IMG/VR virus record: IMGVR_UViG_3300031974_000370
Coordinates: 1-38,281 of that record
Strand: one strand, 5' to 3'
Length of the DNA stretch: 38,281 nt
DNA from: a virus
Part shown: one piece after another, positions 20,303-29,244 of the stretch
Layout of the letters: each line of letters starts with the position of its first letter
Position numbering within the stretch: position 1 is the first letter of the stretch
Translations under genes and position numbers: made by a program
Notes under the pieces: generated by a model
Told to the model about the DNA's origin: nothing
Databases searched by the model: none
The model's input: the letters and a program-made list of their open reading frames with translations, nothing else

Positions 20303-21299
20303 AGAAACAGGAAATGAATATGCAACACTAGTAAGCGAGGGTGTTGATGGTGCAGATGTAACATCATTTGTAGATACAGGTTCCTATTCTTTCAATGCTC
20401 TATTATCTGGTAGTATTTTCGGTGGTATGCCAGGAAATAAAATCACAGCAATAGCAGGTGAAGCTGCAACAGGTAAAACATTTTTTGCCTTAGGTATTTG
20501 TAAATCATTTTTAGAGAAACATCCAGACGCAGGTGTCATTTACTTTGAATCTGAAAGTGCAATATCTAAAGACATGATTGAAGGCAGAGGTGTTGACGCT
20601 CAAAGAATGGTGATAGTGCCAGTTGCAACAGTACAAGAATTTAGAAATCAATCAATCAAAATTATTGACAAATACTTAGAACAACCAGAAGACAAAAGAA
20701 AACCATTAATGTTTGTATTAGATAGTTTAGGTATGTTATCAACTACAAAAGAAATGGAAGATACAGCTGCTGGTAAAGAAACAAGAGATATGACTAGATC
20801 ACAAATAGTCAAATCTACATTTAGAGTTTTAACACTTAAATTAGGTAAAGCAAATATACCTATGATAATGACCAATCACACTTATGATGTTATTGGTTCT
20901 ATGTTCCCACAAAAAGAAATGGGTGGCGGCTCAGGTCTAAAATACGCAGCCTCATCAATTGTATATCTTGGTAAAAGAAAAGAAAAAGACGGCACCGAGG
21001 TAGTTGGAAATATCATTCATTGTAAAAATTACAAATCACGTTTAACAAAAGAAAATGCTCAAATAGATGTAAGACTAACTTATAAACAAGGCCTTGATAG
21101 ATATTATGGTCTTTTAGAACTAGGCGAAGAAGCTGGTGTCTTTAAGAAAGTATCTACAAGATATGAATTATCCGATGGCACTAAAGTTTTTGGTAAGTCT
21201 ATCAATACTGAGCCAGAAAAATATTTTACAGATGAGGTATTAACAAAGATTGATGAGTACACAAAAAGAAAATTCTCCTACGGATCAGACGAAGAATAA
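20274..21299 (+). CDS. uvsX: UvsX RecA-like recombinase
   Basis: A 341-aa RecA-family strand-exchange protein. Walker A is GEAATGKT (62-69), the Walker B strand is [11 protein letters not shown] (about 145-155), and [20 protein letters not shown] followed by [18 protein letters not shown] is characteristic of T4 UvsX. It coats ssDNA in recombination-dependent replication and double-strand-break repair. It is somewhat shorter than T4 UvsX at the C-terminus and ends acidic (SDEE). Gene order uvsX, small gene, 41 is as in T4. The next gene starts inside it by 47 nt. Confidence 0.95.
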   Translation: MSNFLKDIIKETGNEYATLVSEGVDGADVTSFVDTGSYSFNALLSGSIFGGMPGNKITAIAGEAATGKTFFALGICKSFLEKHPDAGVIYFESESAISKDMIEGRGVDAQRMVIVPVATVQEFRNQSIKIIDKYLEQPEDKRKPLMFVLDSLGMLSTTKEMEDTAAGKETRDMTRSQIVKSTFRVLTLKLGKANIPMIMTNHTYDVIGSMFPQKEMGGGSGLKYAASSIVYLGKRKEKDGTEVVGNIIHCKNYKSRLTKENAQIDVRLTYKQGLDRYYGLLELGEEAGVFKKVSTRYELSDGTKVFGKSINTEPEKYFTDEVLTKIDEYTKRKFSYGSDEE

Positions 21300-21579
21300 A
21301 AGATACGTTTTTGTACAACGAGAAGAAGACGAGTTTACTTCTTTAAAGTTGACAGAGGGTACTTTTAAAGGTGTAATCTACAAATACGGTAGAGTACAAT
21401 TTGCTGATAGGGAAAATGAAGACGGGCTGTTGCCAATGAAGTTTGATTATGATATATTGCAAAATCCATATGAAGTGGAGCTTGACAATAAAGAATTTTT
21501 AGACTATATTGGTGATATATTAATAGAACTAATGGATGAGAAAGTGAAAAGTGGTGGAAGTATTATCGGAAAGAATTGA
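21253..21579 (+). CDS. 108-aa protein between uvsX and gene 41 (gp40 position)
   Basis: After a polar N-terminus (residues 1-17, overlapping uvsX) the protein has beta strands [39 protein letters not shown], and a helical [20 protein letters not shown]. It occupies the place of T4 gene 40, but I see no hydrophobic segment supporting homology to gp40. The start at ATG 21253 is uncertain; translation could begin slightly later at a non-ATG codon. It overlaps gene 41 by 29 nt. Confidence 0.7.
   Translation: MSTQKENSPTDQTKNKRYVFVQREEDEFTSLKLTEGTFKGVIYKYGRVQFADRENEDGLLPMKFDYDILQNPYEVELDNKEFLDYIGDILIELMDEKVKSGGSIIGKN
21482..21510 (+). promoter_or_regulatory. intragenic promoter upstream of the helicase gene
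   Basis: TTGACA (21482-21487), 17-bp spacer, TATATT (21505-21510), inside the gp40-position gene and 40 bp before the GTG start of gene 41. Confidence 0.6.
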
Positions 21580-22924
21580 ACTAACTATATTAAGAAACCT
21601 AGTTTACAACGAAGAGTTTACTAGAAAAGTTTTACCTTTTATCAAAGAAGAGTATTTTGTCAAAAGAGAAGAACAAACTTTATTTGGTGAGATATTTAAA
21701 TTTGTTGACAAGTATAAAAATCTACCTACAAAAGAAACTCTATTAATAGAACTTAATCAAAGAAAAGATATCAACCAGGAAGAACTAGGTCATATCCGTG
21801 ATCTAGTAAAAACTTTTAGTGAAGATGATATTGATACAAAATGGTTATTAGATACAACTGAAAAGTTTTGTAAAGATCGTGCCGTTCACAATGCAGTATT
21901 AGATGGTATCAAAATATTAGATAAGAAAGACGCTAAAAGATCACCAGAAGCTATACCAAGTATTTTATCAGACGCATTAGCTGTATCTTTCGATAACCAT
22001 GTAGGGCATGATTATATCGAAGACGCCAAAAGTAGATTTGATTGGTACCATACAAAAGAGAAAAAGTTTAAATTTGATTTAGATTATTTCAATCGTATTA
22101 CAAAAGGTGGTGTTCCTAGTAAAACTTTGAATATTGCTCTTGCAGGTACAGGTGTTGGTAAATCTTTGTTTATGTGTCATTGTGCTAGTAACTTTCTAAC
22201 ACAAGGTCAGAATGTGTTGTATATTACTTTAGAGATGGCAGAGGAAAGAATTGCTGAAAGAATAGACGCTAACTTATTAGATGTATCTATGGAAGACCTA
22301 CACGTTATGCCTCAACAACTATATGATAGTAAAGTTGAAAAGATTAATGCAAAGACAAATGGTAAATTAATTATCAAAGAATATCCTACAGCTTCTGCTC
22401 ATGCAGGTCATTTTAGAAGTTTATTAAATGAATTATCACTAAAGAAAAGTTTTAAACCAGATATGGTCTTTATTGATTATTTAAATATCTGTGCTAGTAG
22501 TAGATTTAAAGGTGGTAACATATCATCATATTTTTATATCAAAGCAATTGCTGAGGAACTTAGAGGTCTTGCTGTTGAGTTTGATGTGCCTATCTTTAGT
22601 GCAACACAAACAACTAGAACTGGTTTCGTTTCAACTGATATTGGTTTGGAAGATACCTCAGAAAGTTTTGGTTTACCTGCTACTGCCGACTTCATGTTTG
22701 CCTTAATGTCAAATGAAGAGTTAGAAGCATTAGGTCAGATGAAAGTCAAACAGTTAAAGAATAGATATAATGATCCGTCTGTAAACAGAGCATTTATTAT
22801 TGGTGTTGACAGGTCTAAAATGAGATTGTATGATGTACAACAAGCAGCTCAAAATATAGTAGATAGCAACCAAAAAGAAACACCTGAATCAGCTTACGAT
22901 AAGTTTAGTGATTTCAAATTATAG
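21551..22924 (+). CDS. 41: Replicative DNA helicase (T4 gp41-like, DnaB family)
   Basis: A 457-aa helicase. The N-terminal domain (1-140) resembles T4 gp41 (YNEEFTRKVLPFIKEEYF, 19-36). The RecA-like core has Walker A AGTGVGKS (198-205), TLEMAEERIAERI (the DnaB-family H2 region), MVFIDYLNIC as Walker B, and SATQTTRTG as H3. It is a hexameric 5'-3' helicase that works with primase at the fork. The start is GTG at 21551, directly followed by a second GTG: MVEVLS parallels the T4 N-terminus MVEI. No primase gene (61) is seen downstream in this window. Confidence 0.95.
   Translation: MVEVLSERIELTILRNLVYNEEFTRKVLPFIKEEYFVKREEQTLFGEIFKFVDKYKNLPTKETLLIELNQRKDINQEELGHIRDLVKTFSEDDIDTKWLLDTTEKFCKDRAVHNAVLDGIKILDKKDAKRSPEAIPSILSDALAVSFDNHVGHDYIEDAKSRFDWYHTKEKKFKFDLDYFNRITKGGVPSKTLNIALAGTGVGKSLFMCHCASNFLTQGQNVLYITLEMAEERIAERIDANLLDVSMEDLHVMPQQLYDSKVEKINAKTNGKLIIKEYPTASAHAGHFRSLLNELSLKKSFKPDMVFIDYLNICASSRFKGGNISSYFYIKAIAEELRGLAVEFDVPIFSATQTTRTGFVSTDIGLEDTSESFGLPATADFMFALMSNEELEALGQMKVKQLKNRYNDPSVNRAFIIGVDRSKMRLYDVQQAAQNIVDSNQKETPESAYDKFSDFKL
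22806..22834 (+). promoter_or_regulatory. intragenic promoter near the end of gene 41
   Basis: TTGACA (22806-22811), 17-bp spacer, TATGAT (22829-22834), inside coding sequence and about 100 bp before the basic gene at 22933. Confidence 0.55.
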
Positions 22925-22932
22925 GAGATAGT

Positions 22933-23202
22933 ATGCCAAAGAGAAAAACACAAAAGGTTCAATTCAGAAAAGGCGATAGAAGGCCTAGACCTGATAAAGA
23001 ATATACAACCTTATCGTATAGAAAGAGATTAATTAAAAGAGGTAAGAAGATGATTTGGAAAGTTACAGAGTATCCTACAAAGACAGTAATCGGTGAATAC
23101 TTTTTTGAAGAAGACGCAGATAAGGTAACTAAGTTTCAAAACAAACATAAAGTATGGCATGCTAATGGAGGAATACCAAGGTTTTTAACAATTAAGTTAT
23201 AA
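22933..23202 (+). CDS. 89-aa basic protein after the helicase
   Basis: A lysine/arginine-rich N-terminal half (KRKTQKVQFRKGDRRPRPDK, then SYRKRLIKRGKKM) is followed by a beta region WKVTEYPTKTVIGEYFFEED and KHKVWHANGGIPRFLTI. AGGAG lies 7 nt before the ATG. It resembles small nucleic-acid-binding proteins in charge only; no family is recognised. It is the last gene of the replication block, and its stop overlaps a TATAAATA motif. Confidence 0.75.
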   Translation: MPKRKTQKVQFRKGDRRPRPDKEYTTLSYRKRLIKRGKKMIWKVTEYPTKTVIGEYFFEEDADKVTKFQNKHKVWHANGGIPRFLTIKL

Positions 23203-23205
23203 ATA
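23198..23205 (+). promoter_or_regulatory. TATAAATA motif (possible late promoter, unusually close to the next start)
   Basis: An exact T4 late consensus, but it ends only 5 bp before the ATG at 23211. The expected start of transcription would fall at or on the ATG, giving a leaderless message or serving only later genes. It overlaps the stop codon context of the gene before and may be coincidental. Confidence 0.35.
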
Positions 23206-23210
23206 GTAAC

Positions 23211-24299
23211 ATGGCATACAGTTACATACCTCAATCACCAAATGATATATCTAAAAAATCTGATATATTTAAATCTAGCGAATACTTGCAGGTGTATCGT
23301 TATTTACAAAAGAAATTTAAAAGAAAAGATCCTATAGCTTTATCTGAAAAGGCAAGTGAAAAAAAGAACATCAAAGTATCACGTGCTTTTCAATCAGTAA
23401 TTACAATTAACGATATTAAGAATGATCTATCTCTAAATGAAGTAAACTTATCTTTTGGAGAAGGCAGTAGAGGTGGTCGAGGTGTTAAGAACCAAGGTAA
23501 TCAGTTCGAAAAAGATTTAGCTGAAGACATGGATGTTTGGTGGAATGATGATGGTAAATATAAGAATCCACATACTGAAAAAATTATTGATGAAATGGCA
23601 AAAATGTATAAGTGGAATGACGCTAAAACATTTGAAGCAAAAGTAGAGGGTGATTTAAACCAAAGACGTCCACTTGTATGGCAAGGTCAACAAATTTATA
23701 TCGGTAAAGGTGGTGAACCTAATATTGGTGCTACTGTTACAGATATTACAGTTACTACAAATGGTAAAAATAAAACGTATCTATCTTTAAAGGCAACTGG
23801 TACAGTTACATTCTTTAATGCAGGTGTCAGTAGATATCTTATCAAAGATGAAATGATGAACTTAGGTACAGTTAAAAATCCATTTGGTCTATCTTTATTA
23901 AAGATGTTAGGTATTGATCCTAAGATGTTTGCTAGAGTATTTAATTCTTATGGTGGCAAAATATTTCAACATAAAGAATTATTTTCACATATTAAAAAGA
24001 TGGACATTCCAAGATTTAAAAAGTTTTTAGAGAGTGGTATAGGTTATGGTTATCATTATATACATGCAAAAAGACCTAGCGAAATACATCATCTAAAAAT
24101 GACAAGACAGTTTATGAAAAAGCTAGCAGACCCTAAAAGAGCTAGTATTTTCTATGGTGGTAAGACAGGTCCAGGTAAACGAGTGGACATTGAAATCGAA
24201 ACACCAATGATCGCCCTAAAGATTAACATACGTAATAAACAAGGTGGCATATATCCTACCCATATTATGTGCGATTACGTGTTTAAATCTTATAAATAG
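23211..24299 (+). CDS. 362-aa protein, possible PD-(D/E)xK-like nuclease
   Basis: Unknown protein. The middle region contains GNQFEKDLAEDM (about 101-112), and later NIGATVTDITVTTNGKNKTY followed by LSLKATGTVTFFNAGVSRYL. An acidic residue on a helix, then D in TDITV and a strand ending SLK, recalls PD-(D/E)xK-type folds (E...D...(E/S)xK), with serine in place of the usual acidic residue. This is inference by pattern. The C-terminal half is basic and aromatic (GYGYHYIHAKRPSEIHHLKM). Its position after the replication block and before the ligase-like gene fits a DNA or RNA processing role. Confidence 0.6.
   Translation: MAYSYIPQSPNDISKKSDIFKSSEYLQVYRYLQKKFKRKDPIALSEKASEKKNIKVSRAFQSVITINDIKNDLSLNEVNLSFGEGSRGGRGVKNQGNQFEKDLAEDMDVWWNDDGKYKNPHTEKIIDEMAKMYKWNDAKTFEAKVEGDLNQRRPLVWQGQQIYIGKGGEPNIGATVTDITVTTNGKNKTYLSLKATGTVTFFNAGVSRYLIKDEMMNLGTVKNPFGLSLLKMLGIDPKMFARVFNSYGGKIFQHKELFSHIKKMDIPRFKKFLESGIGYGYHYIHAKRPSEIHHLKMTRQFMKKLADPKRASIFYGGKTGPGKRVDIEIETPMIALKINIRNKQGGIYPTHIMCDYVFKSYK
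24291..24298 (+). promoter_or_regulatory. T4-type late promoter upstream of the ligase-like gene
   Basis: Exact TATAAATA, 59 bp upstream of the ATG at 24358, leaving room for a normal leader with a GGAG RBS. It suggests late expression of the following gene cassette. Confidence 0.65.
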
Positions 24300-24304
24300 T
24301 ATTA

Positions 24305-24333
24305 TTGATTTGTTAATGGGGTTTTGATATTAT
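24305..24333 (+). promoter_or_regulatory. sigma-70-type promoter next to the late promoter
   Basis: TTGATT (24305-24310), 17-bp spacer, TATTAT (24328-24333). It is weaker than the others in its -35 but has the same spacing. With the TATAAATA just upstream, the gene at 24358 may be transcribed both early and late. Confidence 0.55.
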
Positions 24334-24357
24334 AGTAATGGATAAATTGGAGAATAA

Positions 24358-25584
24358 ATGTTTAGTTTTAAAGGTTTTGTTACTAAGGAGAAGAATACTC
24401 ATTTAGAGCATTTAGAAGATGATATAATTAATCGTGGTTCTAATGGTGGTAGAAATGCCATTAACTTCTTAAAGTCAGTAAGAAATATGCTGGCAGGTAA
24501 CTCAGGTAAAAAAGTTAATATGTCCGTCAAATGGGACGGCGCACCAGCTATAATCTGTGGTATTAATCCAGAAAATGGCAAATTCTTTGTTGGTACTAAA
24601 TCTGTATTCAACGTTACTCCAAAAATAAATTATACTTCATCAGACATATCCAAAAATCATTCTGGTCCTGTGGCCGAGAAGTTAAACATATGTTTGAGAG
24701 AATTGAAAAGATTAAACATAACAGGTATATTACAAGGCGATTTGTTATTTACAAAAGGTGATTTAAAGACAGATAACATAGATGGTGAATCTATGATAAC
24801 TTTTACTCCCAATACTATAACATATGCTGTACCTGTAAACTCAGATATCGGAAGAAGAATACGAAGAGCAAGAATGGGTATCGTGTTTCATACATCATAC
24901 TCAGGTAAAACAATGGCAAGTTTACGTGCCGGTTTTGGTACTGTTTCTGGTAAGTCAAATGTACAATCAGTATTTTTAGCAGACGCAGCTTATAGAGATA
25001 CAACTGGTTCTAGTAAGATGACTAAATCAGAGTTAAGTAGATTTGACGCAAGTATTAGAATGGCAGAGGGAAGTTTACAAAAGGCTTCTGCTGTTTTAGA
25101 TGAAATGTCAAAAACATCTAACGATAGTTTAACAGTTGGTTTTAGATTAAAAACATTTTTTAATCATTATATAAGAAACACCAAAGGTAGTATGGCAAAA
25201 GTTAAAACTCTTGTTGATATGTTTGAAGAATATTATATAAACATTTTACAACAAGAAATAGACGCAAAGAAAACAGATCGTGGTAAAGAAAGATACATCA
25301 AAGCTAAAGAAGAAGGAACACGATTTGTAAATAGAAACCGAAATGCCATTTACTTTGCTATTGCTTCTCATGTTACTTTACAAAATGCAAAGAACGTTTT
25401 AATTAATAAACTAGCAGAGATACAATCAATTGGACATTTTTTAAGAACACCTAATGGTTATAAAGTAACGGCGCCAGAGGGTTATGTTGCAGTTGATAGA
25501 GTTGCAGGTGCAGTTAAGTTTGTAGATAGATTAGAATTTAGTAGAGCAAACTTTACAATAGAAAAAGATTGGGTAAAGGGGTAA
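24358..25584 (+). CDS. Nucleotidyltransferase-superfamily (polynucleotide-ligase-like) protein
   Basis: A 408-aa protein with landmarks of covalent nucleotidyltransferases. A lysine in SVKWDGAP (K58) matches ligase motif I (KxDG), GKFFVGTKSVF (74-84) resembles motif III, GILQGDLLF (123-131) resembles IIIa, and near the C-terminus PEGYVAVDR and GAVKFVDR resemble motifs IV (EGxV) and V (K). The family appears in many large phages as an uncharacterised protein. T4 gp30 has no homologue in this window, so this could seal DNA or RNA ends. The N-terminus MFSFKGFVTKEK is a weak variant of the MKxFKxFITEA peptide found on neighbours. The last bases overlap the adenylate kinase start (TAATG). Confidence 0.65.
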   Translation: MFSFKGFVTKEKNTHLEHLEDDIINRGSNGGRNAINFLKSVRNMLAGNSGKKVNMSVKWDGAPAIICGINPENGKFFVGTKSVFNVTPKINYTSSDISKNHSGPVAEKLNICLRELKRLNITGILQGDLLFTKGDLKTDNIDGESMITFTPNTITYAVPVNSDIGRRIRRARMGIVFHTSYSGKTMASLRAGFGTVSGKSNVQSVFLADAAYRDTTGSSKMTKSELSRFDASIRMAEGSLQKASAVLDEMSKTSNDSLTVGFRLKTFFNHYIRNTKGSMAKVKTLVDMFEEYYINILQQEIDAKKTDRGKERYIKAKEEGTRFVNRNRNAIYFAIASHVTLQNAKNVLINKLAEIQSIGHFLRTPNGYKVTAPEGYVAVDRVAGAVKFVDRLEFSRANFTIEKDWVKG

Positions 25585-26156
25585 TGAAAAGTTTTAAAAA
25601 TTTTATAACTGAAGCTGAACAAAAAAGAATTATAATGATAGGTGGACCTGGTTCTGGTAAATCAACTTACTCAGAAATCATAACAAAGAAACTAGGCATA
25701 CCACATATCTATACTGGTGATATGATGAGAAAGTTAGCACAAACAGATACACCAGACGGAAAGAAAGTAAAAGAATTATTAGACAAAGGAGAATTTGCAC
25801 CTTTGAACATTGTTATTAAGGCAGTTAAAGATAGAGTAAATCAACCAGACGCTCAAAAAGGATATGTGTTTGATGGTTTTCCTAGAAATGTAAAACAAGC
25901 TGACGCAATGAAAGAAGAGAATATAGGTTATGATTATGTTGTTAATTTAGAAGTATCAGAGGAAGAAGTGGTAAGAAGATTAACAGCAAGAGGTCGTGCA
26001 GATGATAAACCAGAAATTATAAAGAATAGATTAAAAGTTTATCACAGAGAAACAGCACCTCTATTAGATTATTTTAAAGATGAAATAATCAATATTAAAG
26101 CAGAGGGTCATACACCAGAAGAGATTGCTAAAACAATCATAAGAGAAGTTAAATGA
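25584..26156 (+). CDS. adk: Adenylate kinase-like enzyme with N-terminal capsid-targeting-like peptide
   Basis: A 190-aa NMP kinase. The P-loop is GGPGSGKS (20-27), followed by the NMP-binding region IYTGDMMRKL, the VFDGFPRN motif (about 100-107) and RLTARGRADDKPEIIKNRL, a short LID as in short-form adenylate kinases. It interconverts ATP, AMP and ADP. The first 11 residues, MKSFKNFITEA, precede the first beta strand and closely match the T4 capsid-targeting sequence MKTYQEFIAEA, with an ITE10/A cleavage site. ATG 25584 overlaps the stop of the gene before (TAATG) and is preferred over an in-frame codon 15 nt upstream. A virion-packaged kinase is an inference. Confidence 0.85.
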   Translation: MKSFKNFITEAEQKRIIMIGGPGSGKSTYSEIITKKLGIPHIYTGDMMRKLAQTDTPDGKKVKELLDKGEFAPLNIVIKAVKDRVNQPDAQKGYVFDGFPRNVKQADAMKEENIGYDYVVNLEVSEEEVVRRLTARGRADDKPEIIKNRLKVYHRETAPLLDYFKDEIINIKAEGHTPEEIAKTIIREVK

Positions 26157-26845
26157 AAAATTTAAAAGAGATAAGAGAGTTTATAAAAGAAGGCGTTTAC
26201 GATCCTGGTATTTTAAAAGCATTCTTTTTAGCAGGTGGTCCAGGTTCTGGTAAATCGTTTGTAACAAGAAATGCATTTGCTGGTTCAGGTTTAAAAGTTG
26301 TAAACTCAGATACTTTTTTTGAAAGAGGTTTAAAAAAGGCAAGTTTGTCTTTAAATATGCCAGATGAAGAAGGATATTTTAGAGATATTATTAGAAAAAG
26401 AGCAAAACAAACAGCTGCCACAGCATTAGATCAATATGTTATGGGTCGTTTAGGTTTGGTAATTGACGGTACTGCTAGAGATTATGACGCTATTGCAAGA
26501 CAACATTCAATGTTAAACAATATGGGTTATGATTGTTATATGATATTTGTAAATACAAGTTTAGAAGTTGCATTACAAAGAAATGCTAAAAGAGAGAGAA
26601 GTGTACCAGAATATATTACAAGAAAATCACACGAAACAGTACAAAGTAATATTGGCAGATTACAGAGATTATTTGGTAATAGACAATTTATAGTCATTGA
26701 TAATAGCGCAAGTGAAAAAGAATTAATTACACAAACATTAAATAAATGTAATAGAACAGTAGCAAGTTTACTAAGAGCACCAATAAATAATTATATGGGT
26801 AAACAATGGGTGCAAAAAGAATTACAAGCAAGGAAGAGAACGTAA
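26153..26845 (+). CDS. Zeta-toxin-like P-loop kinase
   Basis: A 230-aa kinase. The P-loop is GGPGSGKS (28-35), preceded by FFLA; then VVNSDTFFERGL, LVIDGTARDYDAI, a YMIFVNTSLEVALQRNAKRE region, and PEYITRKSHETVQSNIGRL. This arrangement is found in zeta-toxin/polynucleotide-kinase-like proteins of large phages. Known zeta toxins phosphorylate UDP-N-acetyl sugars; related phage kinases may act on nucleic acids or nucleotides, so the substrate is open. No antitoxin gene is adjacent. The N-terminus MKNLKEIREFIKEG resembles the capsid-targeting peptide, with an IKE13/G site. It is coupled on both sides (ATGA, TAATG). Confidence 0.8.
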   Translation: MKNLKEIREFIKEGVYDPGILKAFFLAGGPGSGKSFVTRNAFAGSGLKVVNSDTFFERGLKKASLSLNMPDEEGYFRDIIRKRAKQTAATALDQYVMGRLGLVIDGTARDYDAIARQHSMLNNMGYDCYMIFVNTSLEVALQRNAKRERSVPEYITRKSHETVQSNIGRLQRLFGNRQFIVIDNSASEKELITQTLNKCNRTVASLLRAPINNYMGKQWVQKELQARKRT

Positions 26846-29244
26846 TGTCATTTAAAAATAAAATATTAGAAAGTATCATAGACATACCACGTAAGACGTA
26901 TGCACCTAAGGTATTTGATGACGCTAATACATCTAATCCTAAAATAAAAGATAGTGTTAAAAAACAAATAGAAGATCAATTAAAAGAATTTGAATCAGAA
27001 TATCCTATTTTAAAAACATCATTAATAGGTTCTATTCTTACAAAAAGATATAGAAATGACGCAGACTTAGACATCAATGTATTGTTTGATGTGCCAGCTG
27101 ATAAACAAGATAGTGAAAGAGAAAGACTATCTAAGAAGTATCTATCATCTAAAAATCCAGATAACATACAAGGTAAATTAATACCTGGTTCTGAACACCC
27201 TATTAACTATTATTTTATTACAGATAAAAAAACTTATGATGACCAAAACAAAAAGGCAGACGCTGTGTTTGATATTGAGTCAAATAAGTTTATAAAAAGA
27301 CCAGAAGATTTTACATTTGATATAGACATGTATATCAAAGACTTTAACAAAAAAGTACAAGAGTTAGATATTGTTAAAGGAGAATTAAAAAGAGATATTA
27401 TAGATTACAGAGAATTAGAAGATTTGAAACCAGATGATGTTTTAAATTTACAAGATAAACTAAATGATAAGTTAAATGAAATTGAAGATGATATAGAACA
27501 GATCATCAAAATAGGTGATGGTGTGGATGCAGATAGAAGAGCTGCATTTGATAAAGATATGTCACCAGATGAAATCAGAAAGTTTGGTGTAAAAAATAGA
27601 TTACCTAAAAATGTAGTTTATAAGATGTTAGAAAAATATCACTATTTAAAATTCTACAAAAAATGTCAAAAGATTTTAGATGATGGTAAAGTAACACCAG
27701 ATGAAATAGATGATTTAGAAATGCATGAAGCAAAAGGTAAATCTATTGCATTTACATTTGGTCGATTTAACCCACCTACAATTGGGCATGAAAAACTTAT
27801 TAAGAAAGTACAGTCTATACCTACGAAAGATTTTAAAATCTTTTTAAGTAGAAGTGAAGACCCTAAAAAGAATCCATTATCACCACAACAAAAACTAGCA
27901 TATATGAAAAAGATGTTTCCTCAATATGCAAGAAACATAGAAGTTAATACTACAAATATGGTATTAGATATTGCTACTAAATTACATAAACAAGGTTATA
28001 CAGATGTTACTATGGTTGTGGGTAGTGATAGAGTAAGAGAATTTGATACTATTTTAAAAAAATATAATGGTGTTTCAAGCAGACATGGTTTATATGACTT
28101 TGATAGTATAAAAGTTGTTAGTGCAGGTGAAAGAGATCCGGATGCCGAAGGCGCAACTGGTATGAGTGCTAGCAAAATGAGAGCTGCGGCTGCCAAAGGT
28201 GATTTAAATAATTTTAAAAAAGGATTACCTAGAGGTGTTGACGCAGATAGATTAATGAAAGACGTAAGAAAAGGAATGAAACTTGCAGCTTCATACGGCG
28301 GTATGGCACATGCTGGTTTAGGAACATATAAACCTGTTGCAAGTTTAGAAGAATTTGAACAACAACAAATTAGAGACCTCTACATTAGAGAAATGATTTT
28401 TAATATCGGAGATAAAGTTAATAATGTCAAAGAAGACTTTAAAGGAATTGTAAAAAGAAGAGGCACTAATTATGTTGTGTTAGAAGATACAGAAAATAAT
28501 TTACACAAATGCTGGATTTGGGATTGTATTCCTGTATCAGCAAATAAGGAAGTAGCAATGAGAGAATTTAATTTGGACATAGATTATGGTTTCAAAGCAG
28601 TAAGTGAAAAGAAATCAGAATATGGACATACAGATAGTTTACCTCAGGATAAAGATGTTAAGAAACAAAAAGGTACACAACCTAAAAAATATTACAGAGA
28701 TTTAAAAAAAGATGTAAAAGATAAAAGAGCTGCTCACTTTAGAAATACTGATACTACAAAGAATGACAATGATCCTGCTCCAGGAGATAAGACAGCTAAG
28801 ACTAAACCAAGTAAACACACTAGCAAATATAAGAAGATGTTTGGTGAGTTAAAACAAGATTTAGTTGACGCTTGTTGGAAAGGTTATAAGCAAGTGGGAA
28901 TGAAGAAAAAAGGAAATAAACAAGTTCCTAATTGTGTGCCAGAAGCATACGATATAGGACAAGATTATGCTAAACATGCCTCAACAATAACACCAGGAGA
29001 ACAAAACTTTCCTGGTTATGAGAATGGTAGTTATAAACCATCTGCCTCAGGTAGTGGCGAAAAGGTGGTTAAGAAGAAAATTAAAGGGTTTTTAGAACGT
29101 GAAAGAGAAGATCAACCTACTGAAAATGATATAAAAGAATGGGCAAACCAAGAGTCCACAATATATAAATATAAAGAAAGATACAAAGAAGAATGGAAAA
29201 TGAAGTTGGATGATGTTGTATCTAAGATGTTGAGTAAAATATAA
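26845..29244 (+). CDS. Multidomain nucleotidyltransferase: Pol-beta-type NTase + HxGH adenylyltransferase + C-terminal phage modules
   Basis: A 799-aa fusion. Residues about 35-200 have LIGSILTKRYRNDADLDINV (GS 62-63, D74, D76), the signature of a Pol-beta-like NTase. Residues about 300-475 form a nucleotidyl/cytidylyltransferase fold with TFGRFNPPTIGHEKL (T312-H315) and GMSASKMR (439-446), the HxGH and ISSTxxR-like motifs of NMN or phosphopantetheine adenylyltransferases. A short KOW/SH3-like segment (IGDKVNNVKEDFKGIVKRRG) follows, then a basic linker and a DACWKGYKQVGMKKKGN...VPNCVP module seen in phage structural proteins. The N-terminus MSFKNKILES has an ILE9/S site. ATG 26845 overlaps the stop before it. 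The combination suggests nucleotide or cofactor chemistry carried by a virion protein (inference). Confidence 0.7.
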   Translation: MSFKNKILESIIDIPRKTYAPKVFDDANTSNPKIKDSVKKQIEDQLKEFESEYPILKTSLIGSILTKRYRNDADLDINVLFDVPADKQDSERERLSKKYLSSKNPDNIQGKLIPGSEHPINYYFITDKKTYDDQNKKADAVFDIESNKFIKRPEDFTFDIDMYIKDFNKKVQELDIVKGELKRDIIDYRELEDLKPDDVLNLQDKLNDKLNEIEDDIEQIIKIGDGVDADRRAAFDKDMSPDEIRKFGVKNRLPKNVVYKMLEKYHYLKFYKKCQKILDDGKVTPDEIDDLEMHEAKGKSIAFTFGRFNPPTIGHEKLIKKVQSIPTKDFKIFLSRSEDPKKNPLSPQQKLAYMKKMFPQYARNIEVNTTNMVLDIATKLHKQGYTDVTMVVGSDRVREFDTILKKYNGVSSRHGLYDFDSIKVVSAGERDPDAEGATGMSASKMRAAAAKGDLNNFKKGLPRGVDADRLMKDVRKGMKLAASYGGMAHAGLGTYKPVASLEEFEQQQIRDLYIREMIFNIGDKVNNVKEDFKGIVKRRGTNYVVLEDTENNLHKCWIWDCIPVSANKEVAMREFNLDIDYGFKAVSEKKSEYGHTDSLPQDKDVKKQKGTQPKKYYRDLKKDVKDKRAAHFRNTDTTKNDNDPAPGDKTAKTKPSKHTSKYKKMFGELKQDLVDACWKGYKQVGMKKKGNKQVPNCVPEAYDIGQDYAKHASTITPGEQNFPGYENGSYKPSASGSGEKVVKKKIKGFLEREREDQPTENDIKEWANQESTIYKYKERYKEEWKMKLDDVVSKMLSKI
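29164..29171 (+). promoter_or_regulatory. TATAAATA motif inside the end of the NTase gene
   Basis: Exact T4 late consensus 72 bp before the ATG at 29244. It lies in coding sequence (TIYKYKE codons), so chance is possible, but its distance to the next start is right for a late promoter. Confidence 0.4.
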
